NCBI RefSeq assembly: GCF_036417845.1
Contig: NC_089983.1
Span: 21,047,207 to 21,111,206, forward strand
DNA from: Apteryx mantelli
Taxonomy: Eukaryota; Chordata; Aves; Apterygiformes; Apterygidae
DNA length: 64,000 nucleotides
Direction: 5' to 3'
Shown: piece after piece, positions 53,140-64,000 of the stretch
Layout: each line of letters begins with the position of its first letter
Numbering within the stretch: the first letter of the stretch is position 1
Position numbers and translations under genes: made by a program
The notes under the pieces: model-generated
Told to the model about the DNA's origin: nothing
Databases searched by the model: none
What the model saw: only the letters and a program-made list of their open reading frames with translations

Positions 53140-56100
53140 ACGTGAATATTTATTCACGGTAATAGTTACGGTATCAACCATCGCATTTTTAGAATTAAGG
53201 ACGTATATTAACATACGTAGAACTGGAATGCACTTATAAACACAACCTAGCGCAGGATCGTGTAAAAATTACTTCACGTAGTTCACAGCGGAGAGACTGC
53301 TGCACCTGAGCAAAGGGAGCCCTCCTGGACAAATCCAGCTCACCTGTAACACGCGTGGTTGTCAGCTAAACACAGAGCAGGACCACTACAGGGGGAAAGT
53401 CAGGCCTCTGCTGAAACTGTGACTTTAGTGATGCAAATATTCACAATAAGGACATTCACAACTGGATGATCCTACATTTTCAACTCATTAGAATAGTGAA
53501 TAAAAGTTTCTTCAAAATTCCTCTAAAGAGAAACTGTCAGGTTAAAGTGATTATTTTCACAGATCTCTTACCAGATACAAAGAAAATCTAACTTATTTTT
53601 CATTATAATTTAGTGTCTTTACAGTAAAATATAATGATTCATTGCCATTAACAATTACTTCATACAGATTGAGGATTTATGTTGAAGCTATGGAAATACA
53701 ATTTACTTTTTATCACAGTTGCTGAGGGTTTGTTGGCATGTTTTAGGATCACGGAAAAATGTACTGCTTGACTTCCCCCACTCGTGCCTTATGAATAATC
53801 ACTGCCTGCGGAATAATGCTGCATGGGGAAACGTACACCCTCTTCAGCAGGTACTCTTCTATACTTTTCTTTAAAATAGTTCAATTAGGTTGGTTTCCCT
53901 ATTCTTCAGCAACACCAGAACACTCCCCCAAAACCCTGCCATGAAAACTTTATGAAAATTCTTTTGAATGACCTTTAAGTAAGAAAAAGAGCACAAAAAG
54001 CAGAGAAATAAAAACAATCGTGCCTGATTTGGAACTTGCCTATGACAGTTCAGGAGGAGGGAGAGACTGCCTTTTTGGTTTAGAAAATACTTGTTCAGTG
54101 CTTGCTTGCCTAGCTAACATCCTCTCAAACAGGTTCCTACTTTAACCTTTTACCTGGACATTGCAAAGAAAGATGGGCTGCATCTCCACCCTCACAGCCT
54201 GTGTTATACATGTGCGCTCAGATGGAGGAAAGGGGTCCAACAGAAAGCTATCTGAGTACTTTCAGCCATTTGCTTCCTCTGTTAATTTAGTGAATTCATA
54301 TGATGAATGAGTAATATGATATTGGGAAAGTGTGGATCATGTACATGTTCATTTCCAAATGCTCATAGACTTGCGCTTTTAGAAATAAAAAGTTTATTTG
54401 GGGAAGAGCAGTTGAACCTACTTGCAGTTGCAACTTGTTAAATTAATGTTGATGTGAATATCACAATTATTCATTTATAAAGTTATGAACTAAATCTCTT
54501 AAATGCATGATGAAAGATGTTATTATGGAAGATGGTTTCCAAATGGGAATAATATACGGAAATTAAGAGTTTGTGAGGTATTTAGATAAATTACTGAGAA
54601 GGGACCACATCTAGAGAGTATACAGTAAAGACCACTTCAGAGAAAAAAAAAAAAGAAAGAGAAAAGCATAGATCAGGCTTATGTTTTCTTAACCAAATTT
54701 TCTTTGAAAAAAAGAAAGCCACTACAAAGTATTTTATTTCACCTACCTGAATATTTATTTGAGGTAATATGTCCAGCAGTAACTCCTGCAGTCTTTAAAG
54801 GTAGTTCAGAGCTCTTTTCTAACTACTACTTTAAGAAGTTTTCCAACTCTAATAAAGAAATAAAATAGGCAAAAATGGTGTTTAACTACATAATGTTCAA
54901 TTTCATACGATAAACATTAAATTTAAAGACATGTGTACCCCTTTATTTTGACCAGCAAAATATTTACTGTCACCCTACTCACAGATGAATACAGTTGTTA
55001 ACTAGAAGGTGTTCAAAACTAAAAAATTAATTTAATAATACAACAAGAAAAGAAATACTCTTTCAGAATTTTCCTAACAAAAGGGCAAAAAATGACCATC
55101 TGCAGTGATGTAACAACTATGAAATCTGAACAAATTACTTTTGGTATACAGAAATTCTTGTAGGAAATTGTCTTCTGATGACGAGAGAAAATAATTTCTG
55201 AACAGATCTCTTGCTTGCTTGTGGTTACAAATCCTTTTGACTTGAGGTTAATACATGCTGTCTTAGCTGAGAAGCTAAAAGTTATTTGATGTGACCTTCT
55301 CATATTTAGTAGATTACTGTGGGTTACAAACATATATTATGAAATATTTTCAGCTGAATTAAATGTATGGTTTAAAAAAAAAAAAATCCTGGAAAAGATT
55401 CAGAGAAGACATGTTAATTCAGAGGTATTTTATTCCAAAATTCTTATCACCAGAATCAACATAATACTTACAATAACATTTCTCAAATTGTTTGTCCAAT
55501 CATATTTTAAAATTGAATACATATATATAAAAATATAACCTAATAAAATCATTTTAACTTTGAATTAGGATGAAAAGAATGAGCTGAAAAGAAAACCATA
55601 GCTTAACAGCTATATTTGATATCAATACAAAATTACTGTGCTACAATAGCCACATATTTCTTTGCAAGATTTATATTTTAATAACAATAAGGTGACTTCA
55701 AATGTGTATTGCTCTCTTTAAATGTACCGAAGGCCTTTGAAACAAGTTCATAGTTGCTGAAAATATTCCCATCTGTTTTATTAATATATATCTTACATGA
55801 CTAAGAAACCCAAAATGCAGCATCTTGTTAGTAAGTTAATTTTCTGCTTACGCAAACAATGCTATACTAATTTAATGCACGAGCAAAAATCCATGCAAAA
55901 AATTCTACTATTAAGAAATAAACTGTTACATTTTCAAAGTATTTGTATCACAACAAACATACGTTTCCTTCGTGGACTAGAAAGGGCCACTTAAACCTGA
56001 AAATGTTTTTTGCAGACTCAAATGCTACATTAAATCTTCATATACTTTGCAAAAGCCAAGAGTCAAGTTAGTCAATATTAATACAAAAGATTTGGAGGTC

Positions 56101-59100
56101 AACGCATATAAGCCTAAATTTCCTTTGTTATGATTTTTAATGAAAAAATACGCTGAAATTCTAAATAGCATAATCATATGAAACAGTAGTAGCACTACAG
56201 ACTCAAAGCCATTATTATAGAGTCTCTAGTCAAATTTTCCACAGTGGACTTAAAGAACATTGTACCAATTCTTAATAACTCAAGAGTTAGTAATAGATAA
56301 GCTTTAGAATATACATCATGTCTCACCCAATGTGGGTGATCAAAAACTTTCTACAGCATTCATTTGTCACCTCAATTTAATACACTGGTTTTGTTAATGT
56401 CCCTAAAAATATCGACCACTGCCAGTCAACAAATGCTACAGCCCTTATTAGACAAACAAAAATTAACAAACAACTTGGCAATGAATTAGATCCGATCATA
56501 ATGTTATATTGCACTTGGGAATTAAAAGCTAGAGATTCAGTACCAAAGAGTTCAGGTCCCACTGAAGTCAATGAGAATTATCGGAGCTCAGCATGTGATC
56601 ATGCTCCCAAGTGTGGCATTTCTTCGTGATAGGAGGCTACCAACAACCAAGCTAATGAGTTCCTCCTACCTCAAAAACACACAAATGAAAAAAACCCTTC
56701 TTTGCAGAAGGCTCCACAGATCTGCAGGCTGCCACCTTCCTTCTCATTTGGGATTTCCACTTTCCTTTTAAAGTCCTTGTTTTTTTCTCATTAACAGTCA
56801 GCAGCATTGAACACAAAGGGCCTAATTCAAAGCCAGTTGAAATTAATGTCAAGTTTTCCATGGCTTCATTAAACTATAGAATAGCCTCAGCCTGGACTGA
56901 AGGCAAAAGCCAACTAGATTTTCACTGGGCTAATGCTACCCTGTGACTATTTGTAAGGGTGTGAAAAAAAAAAAACCACAGCACCTATGCCAGGATAACC
57001 ATCAGCAGACCAGAATGTTGCAAAAATCTATTCTCTCATTCCCGCAAATGATAGCCATGCTGGAAGTCTTCTCTCACTCTTCAGGAACAGTTGCACAGGT
57101 CATGGCATTTTTCTGAACACAGATCTATTGCTATACTGCTTTGAAAGTGCAACATGAATCCTTCAAAGCACCAAGGACATGCTGAATACAGCTGAAATAT
57201 TTTCAAAATATACCTGTGAAAGTTTACCATGAAGACTATTTAAGCATGCACACAATTTTAGAAAGTACTAAGTATTAAAGATGTTTGCTTGGAATTTATA
57301 AAGAAGGGAAAAATATTACAAACTTTCTTAAAGTTTCATAAGCATTACGTGAATCAAAGATCAATGTGTAAATCAAAATTTTAAACAGAAAAGTGGGACA
57401 TATATAATCCATAAACTCGATACTAACATCTGTGAATATTTCTCAAAGATTTCAGCTTATGTTGATAAATGTATTCCATGTTTGACTTTGCAGTCATGCT
57501 TAAGAATGAATCCAGATTTTGGTAGTGTTTCTTGAAAGAAATGTAAACGTATAAAATAGGTTCGTCTCTTTACATTTTCTAAATATTGTCAAATATAGTA
57601 CCAGATAATACACATTTTGCAATATAAATCACCTTTTAATATGCATCATGAGATGCTGCAATAATTGCAAACTGGACTAGTTATAGAATTTTGTAATTCA
57701 TTTATAAAAGATCTAGCTCTTTAAAAGGTTTCCATAGAGTAAAATTACATAATTGCTGCTTTTATATACATAAAGCTATGTTTATGTAAGATAACTCTCA
57801 AAAGAGGACTAAGTCAATTATCTATTACCATACTTGCATTTTATTATACTTGCAGTATGCATCTTACGCACGTCAGTTTTGACTTAGGGGCATTCATTTC
57901 ACTCCAAAATACATTTTTAAAGGTTTCTTTAAGTTTCAACATCACTAAAATATTTGCTATAAGAATGTATCAATGCCTGTAAGCTACTGGGAAATCTATA
58001 GTAACACAAGTGCGTATATATTCTGTAATCTTATTGCCAAATCTAGAATGTAAAACCAAAGATTCCCCTTCATCCTCATCCCCATTCAGAAAAGCATTCT
58101 GTTCAGAATCTCTCCTAAACTCAAATGTAATATTAAACTGAATTTGGGGTGTTATGTCTGTGTTTAAGTAACCTGTATGCTGTAATTGCCTATGCTACTG
58201 GGTTTTGTTTTGTTTTTTTAAACTAATTAAACTGGAAATTAGTAGACATAGAGAAGCCATTATTTTCTAGTAGAATGTAAGAAAATAAAAATCACTTAAA
58301 TAAGTCTTACTTTACGTAATTTCAATACACAGAAGGAACTTTCCAGAGCTACAGCAGTTGTACCAATAAAATGTACCTTTTTATCCTGAAACCCAGCAAA
58401 AAGTTTCCAGTTGCCACAGTAAAATTAAGATGTAGTTAGCACTGACATTAACAAGGCTGTAGTACCCCTTCCATGTGAGCCAAAGGGATCTTGACCATGC
58501 TTTTTTTTCTTTCCATCTCCTTATAATGCCTAGACATGCAAGTAGTCTAATGAAATTCAAGTCAACACAGTGTGTACATGTAACAAAAGCACACACACAA
58601 GAGTTAGAGCTTTTACCTGTCTACTGACAGTGTCTTACACCTCTTAACTTACTAAGATTAAGACAGAGTAAAAACAATCCTCTCGCATATAGATAATCAA
58701 TTGGCAACGTATGTGAACTAAAAGCCTAGAAGCCTGTGAAATGAACCTATGTTTTATAAAAGTCCCATTTTGAGGCAAGGATCAAAGCCTGACTCCTGAG
58801 TCTCTACTATATTAGTAGTAACAATACTAGAAGTAAAGACAAGAATGAAACCTTGACCACACTGAAGACCTTGAAAATTCAGTGGAACCAGAATTTTGCC
58901 TTGTGCCCTCTCATATAAACTAAACTTAAAAAAAAAGTCTAAAACAAAAACACATAAATGGATAAATATGCAAGCCTATATCTGAAGTACAAACTGGCTC
59001 CCACATTAACTTTGTGCTGTCTCTCTTAATGACTCAAATGCCATCACAGTTCAGTGAAAAAGAGTGGACTTAACATTGAAAGTCATTTGAGGATTTTAAA

Positions 59101-60973
59101 TCTCAGAAAGTATGCAGAAATGGAAGTTGAATTGAACCGTTCATTTCAGATAATTTTGGGTTTACTGAGCATTGCAGTATTTATGGGAGAGATACAGCTT
59201 TGGAAAAAAAAAAAACAAAAAACACACACGCAACACACAATACTAAACCAAACCAAAACGAGTTTTTGTCCCTCTAAGAGTTTGTTAACATAGAAACCAC
59301 TCTGGTATAATTATAGTAGAAGCCTTCCTTTCTGTAGGTGGCTGCATTTAAGGAGTTTATAATGTAGTTTATTCTTTTTTTTGAATGGAGAATAAACAGA
59401 TCTCAAATAAGGTAGGTCTACTCTAAGATTTCTGCAGCACAGCTACATGTGGTTACAAGCCAACTAACCTCCTAACAGTTACATGGTTACCAAAATGCAT
59501 ATAGGCCACCTTCTTCTGTTCTTTCATAAGTATAAGAGGCTTCATTTTACTGGACCAATACTAAGGGAAGTAAGATAAGAAAGATTTAAACCCTTGGCTT
59601 TAACTCACTGAAGTTTAGTACATTTAAAAGCCAACAATGAAACAGAAAATACTTAGTGTCTTTTCTGGTAATGGGGTCTTTTGTGCAAGATAAATATTTA
59701 ACAAGCCAAATCAACCTTTGCTAATCAACCCCTTTCATGTTGCTGGCTACACTCTGCTTCATTGACAAGTGGCAGGGCAGGGGCGAGTGCTGCTGAAGTA
59801 TTGATGTAATCTAGATACATTTGGCTGGCAGATAGCATAGTTTAAACAGTCTCTGTAGTACTCAATCCTGCACTTGGACAAGGTAAACTACAGAACGTGT
59901 GAATTATTAGCAGCTTCCCCAGGGTGCGTCAGGTAACTTGTCACAAACATTCCCTCTACTGTTTTGCCAGAGAGGGAAGTTCAACCCAAGAAAACTCAAC
60001 TTTAAGCCCTGTGGAGGTTTGATCTGTGGGCATAAAAGCTATAGGTTTTCACATCAGACATGTCTTTTGGCAGCTGGAGTCCAACATCTTGTCCCTGGCA
60101 GTACCTGAATGGATCCACGCTGCCAAGAATTCTGTGGGACATATCTATCCTGCTCCATGGAAATACTCATACTCAGCACAGTCTTTGGATCTTGCCCTGC
60201 ATCTTTTCACTAGGTCCCCTAGAGAGTACAACATCCCCAGCTTTCTCCCTCTCACTTCCGTTTCTATAGCCTCGATCTCTAAGGTAAGGGACCTAGGATC
60301 GGGAGAGCAGTATCCATGAAGTCCAGAGGGGAAACAGGAGACTGTGCAGAACAGCAAGACCCCGGGGACAGATGACTAGGCAGAAAGGGGAACTGGGATG
60401 CAGAAGAAATCAGATGCTAATGATTCCACTGAATAATCTCTTTTGTATTTTTTGAGCAAGAGGAAATAATCATCAGCAGAATTAATGGGTCAAAGAATAC
60501 TCTTCAGCTTTGTAAAACAAGCTACACTCGTTTTTGTGCAACTAGCTTTCATGAGCTAGGAAATTAAGTGTAGTGTACTACAACAAAAATCCATCAAAAC
60601 ATGTAGTCCAGCAAGTATCTATGGAAGCTGCTGGCTTAAAGAGTATAAATGAAATCTGTGTAGGAATTCATGTAAAGCCAGTCTGTGAATCGAAAAAAGA
60701 TGTCTCCTAATCCCAATAAGCAAAATCATAGCTCTATGTATTATTTAAATTTCTTACACACAAATCAGTGCATATGCATTAGTCCCATGTGTCAACATGA
60801 TTAATACAAAAGGGAGGATTTATATATATTGCTCTTATTTTGCAGGTGCTGATACCTTTTGACATCAGCAGCAGTGCAGTCATGAGTGTTTTTTCCTTAA
60901 GAGGGAAACCAATACTTGTAACTACGATGTAGGCTTTTTAAAGTTTCAGAATGTCTTACAGATAAAACTCTGC
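53140..60973 (-). other. ITGAV 3' UTR and intergenic DNA
   Basis: AT-rich sequence with no coding signal. The right part is the ITGAV 3' UTR, which is several kilobases long in mammals. Several minus-strand AATAAA candidates exist (for example 59368-59373, 57840-57845, 55777-55782), and I cannot decide which is used. The left part is intergenic DNA upstream of the FAM171B promoter. Confidence 0.5.
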
Positions 60974-61069
60974 TTAAGCTTCTGACGTTCCTTCCCCATT
61001 CTCATGGGGTTGCAGTTGTTCTCTTTCTTGTTCTTCCTGAGGTGGTCTCACACGTTTGAAGAAGCCCAT
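60974..61069 (-). CDS. ITGAV: ITGAV last exon (cytoplasmic tail)
   Basis: The 96-nt coding part encodes [14 protein letters not shown] through ENGEGTSEA and a TAA stop at 60974-60976. GFFKR is the membrane-proximal clasp that binds the beta subunit. The acceptor is aattacag at 61070-61071. Confidence 0.97.
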   Translation of the reverse strand: MGFFKRVRPPQEEQEREQLQPHENGEGTSEA

Positions 61070-64000
61070 CTGTAATTTGGAGAACAACAAAGAAATTGTG
61101 TGACTCTGCTTTTCAAAATATAGGCCCTTCCTTTATCCTTCTCACTGCTTCTTCACCAGATCCTGTTATATTATATTTTTCTTTTTCCATATTTTAGTCC
61201 TCCAAAACCAATAAATACCAACTGAAAAAATTAAACCGAGTACTTCAGCACAATCACAGACATCATCTTTTATTCAACTTCTTCCCAACAAAGCTGAATT
61301 TTTTTTTAAATGTATCCAAAAAGTCAACAGATTCAGATGATTAGGGAACCAAGGTATTTCTGCAATTTGCTTGTACTATTTGAAGTAATACATCACTAGT
61401 AGGGGAAAGGAAAAGAAAACAACACAAAACCAAACATTACAGCACTTACCCTGTACATAACAAGCACTAGAACAGCCAAGAGCAATAATCCTGCTAGGAC
61501 AGCCAGAATTATAACCCACACTGGCACAGGCATAGGCTGTGGTTGAATGCCCCATGTAATATTTGTGGTAACCTAATAGAAAAACACAATAAATCACATT
61601 TTGCACAGCCATGACAGAGTGAGTTCATTCATGCAGTTTAAGAAGTACATATTTAAAAAGTACATGCTATAATGTTTTAAATAATCCTAATCCAGCACCA
61701 ATTAATTTTTCTCTCCAATGTGAGTATACAGCTACAGACTAATAGAAAATGCATGATGGCATAAAGGCTTTATTGACCCAAATTTAATAGGAATTTCAAA
61801 TTAGTTAAAATTATGGGATTTTTTGAAGTCAGTGATAGCATGGCAGTATGTATTCTGTAATGTTTGATGATTTTCAGTACATGTATAGGATTTTGGAAAT
61901 GTTTGAGAAATAAACAAAAATAATTTAGGACTTTTCCTTCTTTCTTAAAAGGCAGTATTCCTCAAAACAAAAATCAACTCCACAAGGCTTAGGAGGTAAA
62001 AAATAGTAAATAATATGCATTAGAAACCATATTCAAAAATAAGCAATCACTATTCTTTTTCAACCCCCTTCTTAAGATCTTTTATAATAAAGTGCCTACT
62101 AAAAACTTCTAATTTGACAGCCCCATGGAATGGCCCATTTCTTTCTTTCTGTCTGCACCCTGTCTCCTTTCTCTTGGAAATTCTTAGGACACAGATTGCC
62201 TTTTTGTTTCATGTTCATACAGCGCTTTATATAATATGAACACGGTCCATTATGCAAGCTCTATGTGCTGTTACAATAGATGAAAATTTTCAAGTCAAAT
62301 ATTTCTCTAACAAGGGCATTAACAAGAAAATTAGTACTGTTTTCCATCACTTCTTTTTCTGTTGGATCAATTAAGGCTTTAAAGCTCCAAATAGTCCATG
62401 GCTGAACTCTAGTTTTAACGCAAAACATTTTATTTTACCCTCAATTATACAACTGAAAATAATATATGAATCAAACAGTTCATAAAACTGGCACTAAACC
62501 AAGTCACAAGCAGCTATTCAGCAACAAATCTATCCCACTGAATAAGAAAATAAATCTAAATATTTATCTTTACTATTCTTTATTGCTGTATTAATTTCAA
62601 AGTAATGATGTATGCTAACTCAAGCTAAACATAAATAACTTACTATTGTAGAATTGTGGATATCTTCAAAGGAAAGGTTCTTATAAGGGAACTCTATAAC
62701 ATTGAACGAAGCAGATGATTTGAGAGAATAAGAGTGATTCTGATTTTCTTTCTGTGTGAGAAAAAAAATTAGTATTGCGTATGGCTGTAAAATTACTTCT
62801 TGTGTTTCTGAAGCAGGGACAGACTACACACAGGCACTCACATTCATAAAAGTTTGGGTCCACAGGCGAGATTTTAAATACAATATCGCACTCTTTCCCC
62901 TTTCCAGGTGGCCAACTTGACAGACTATCTTTAAACAATCAGCAGTTCCACAGCCCTGTGTATAAAAATAGGAAGAACATTGCAACGATAAGTATCTTTG
63001 AAGAGTCATCAATAGCATTACTTTCTCATAAACATATTTCATTATCCTATTTTCTAGGCAGGATAGAGCACCATAAACTATTAAAGTGTATCAAGTAAAA
63101 CCCAGTATTAAATAATTACTTGTAGTAGTCCATAAGTGTGCATTCAAAAAAAAGTATTATGTGAGCCAATTTTAACTTTTGGATCCCAAAGCTGAAAGCC
63201 TTAGTCCTAATGCTCCACCTTAACTCCAAAGCATTTCTCTCAGCTGCTTGCCCATCCTGCCCTGCCCAAAGCAGGGGAGCTCATTTCTGCAAGTGCAGTT
63301 ACAAAAGATAGTGATACAGTAATGTATTTACTTTGTATTACAGATTATTTCCAGTCTTGTGTGGAAAGAGGAGGGACAGGTCCTCCATGTACCTGCGGGC
63401 AGAATATCCACTTATCAGCAAGGAAGTGCATTCCTGAAATCAGCTGTAATTTGTAGCTAAGATGATTGCAACACTTACCTATTTTGTCCCAGTTATCCTC
63501 TTTTATCCCACTTCCCCCACCAAACTATCACTTTTCCAATTCAGAGAAAGCACAATATAGAAGACCCTGACACTGAATGAAGTGCTCAGCTTGGCCTTTT
63601 TTTTTTTTTTTTTTTGAAGGACATAAAACTAATAACAGCACAAAACTGTAGGCATATGCACTAGTAGGTAGCATAGTGCCTCATTAGCTGACTACCTTGA
63701 GGAAAACTGACACATGCTGGGGGGGCGGGGGGGAAAATAATCATACCTCCAGAGCATATGACTTTTTGTCTATTATTCTTTCGAATACAGAAAAAAACCT
63801 AAAACATGTTTTCTGAAATGATGCTGCCTCTCACGGAGCTCTCATCTCTTCATTAAAAAAAACAAAAAACTTGTAATCAACATATCAACCTTCAAAGCTT
63901 ACCAAAGTATGCACATCTCCCTCAATGGCAGTTACATCCCTTCGACCGATACGATGATCGCGATTATCTTCCCTATTAAGTGTTTCATTCTTATCCTCAT
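60974..64000 (-). CDS. ITGAV: ITGAV, integrin alpha-V, C-terminal exons (partial)
   Basis: The last five coding exons in transcript order are 64000-63903 (cut by the window edge), 62955-62842, 62751-62644, 61572-61450 and 61069-60974. All junctions fall in phase 0. Integrin alpha-V pairs with several beta chains as an RGD-binding receptor (vitronectin, fibronectin, latent TGF-beta). The visible part holds the heavy/light chain cleavage region (GRRD), the calf-2 end with a Cys-containing [13 protein letters not shown] block, N-glycosylation sequons (NHS, NST, NIT), the transmembrane helix ([20 protein letters not shown]) and the cytoplasmic tail with the GFFKR motif and [20 protein letters not shown]. 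The terminus ...GTSEA differs slightly from human GNSET. It looks fully functional. Confidence 0.97.
61450..61572 (-). CDS. ITGAV: ITGAV exon with transmembrane helix
   Basis: This 123-nt exon encodes [19 protein letters not shown] and then the single membrane-spanning helix ending VMYR. Acceptor ctattag, donor gtaagt, phase 0. Confidence 0.97.
62644..62751 (-). CDS. ITGAV: ITGAV exon (calf-2)
   Basis: This 108-nt exon encodes [20 protein letters not shown], then [16 protein letters not shown]. It has glycosylation sequons NHS and NST. Acceptor tcacacag, donor gtaagt. Confidence 0.97.
62842..62955 (-). CDS. ITGAV: ITGAV exon (calf-2, cysteine block)
   Basis: This 114-nt exon encodes [20 protein letters not shown], then [18 protein letters not shown]. 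In the family, a cysteine of this block links the light chain to the heavy chain. Acceptor tacacag, donor gtgagt. Confidence 0.97.
63719..63733 (+). repeat. G-rich tract
   Basis: Two runs of seven G are separated by one C, in the ITGAV intron next to the partial exon. Two runs alone are not enough for a classical G-quadruplex unless they are split. Confidence 0.7.
63903..64000 (-). CDS. ITGAV: ITGAV exon with chain-cleavage site (partial)
   Basis: The exon, cut by the window edge, encodes [22 protein letters not shown] and [10 protein letters not shown], ending at donor gtaagc. The dibasic GRR before Asp is the expected furin-type cleavage between heavy and light chains (human KR before DL). 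The sequence around it is more charged and different from the human one. Confidence 0.93.

Noticed and set aside
60026-60319. 97-codon plus-strand open frame near the ITGAV 3' end
   Set aside because: No family likeness; it is antisense to the likely ITGAV 3' UTR and has no promoter or splice signals.

Overview
The window is vertebrate nuclear DNA from a sauropsid, most likely a bird. It has spliced genes with GT/AG introns, two promoter CpG islands, few repeats, and a recognisable CR1 LINE 3' fragment. CR1 is the typical avian/reptilian LINE. I recognise three genes in the order ZSWIM2 (+), FAM171B (-), ITGAV (-). This is the inverted form of the mammalian order ITGAV-FAM171B-ZSWIM2 (human 2q32), in a much more compact form, which also points to a bird. 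The species cannot be named from the sequence alone.

Layout: 1-5020 is AT-rich intergenic DNA with no gene I can support. A CpG island (about 5030-5560) carries an RFX-like X-box and the start of ZSWIM2, whose nine coding exons run to 15035. ZSWIM2 and FAM171B are convergent. The long 3' UTR of FAM171B probably fills most of 16-22.7 kb. FAM171B occupies 22739-52461 on the minus strand in eight coding exons. Its first intron is 19.4 kb and holds an isolated GC-rich island (about 33960-34200) and the CR1 copy (about 42930-43486). The FAM171B promoter island is at about 51790-53130. From 53.1 to 60.97 kb lie intergenic DNA and the ITGAV 3' UTR. The last five ITGAV coding exons fill 60974-64000, and the gene continues off the right edge.

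The exon models were built by hand from splice sites and reading frame. They join without any frame error: ZSWIM2 579 codons, FAM171B 797 codons, ITGAV C-terminal part 178 or so codons. The main surprise is ZSWIM2. Its 41-nt third coding exon is intact in length, frame and splice sites but contains an in-frame TGA at codon 81. The first cysteine of the SWIM zinc finger is arginine, and the first cysteine of the second RING is tyrosine. Together these suggest a recent loss or relaxation of this testis-type E3 ligase, or a null allele or sequencing error in this individual. FAM171B and ITGAV look fully functional. FAM171B lacks the long N-terminal polyglutamine tract remembered for the human protein and has polyalanine instead. 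It also has a 4-nt tandem splice donor at exon 2 that could switch the transcript out of frame.

No prokaryote-like, viral or otherwise new multi-gene system was seen. The genes do not form a shared pathway as far as known: ubiquitin ligase (ZSWIM2), single-pass membrane protein of poorly known role (FAM171B), and integrin alpha-V (ITGAV).
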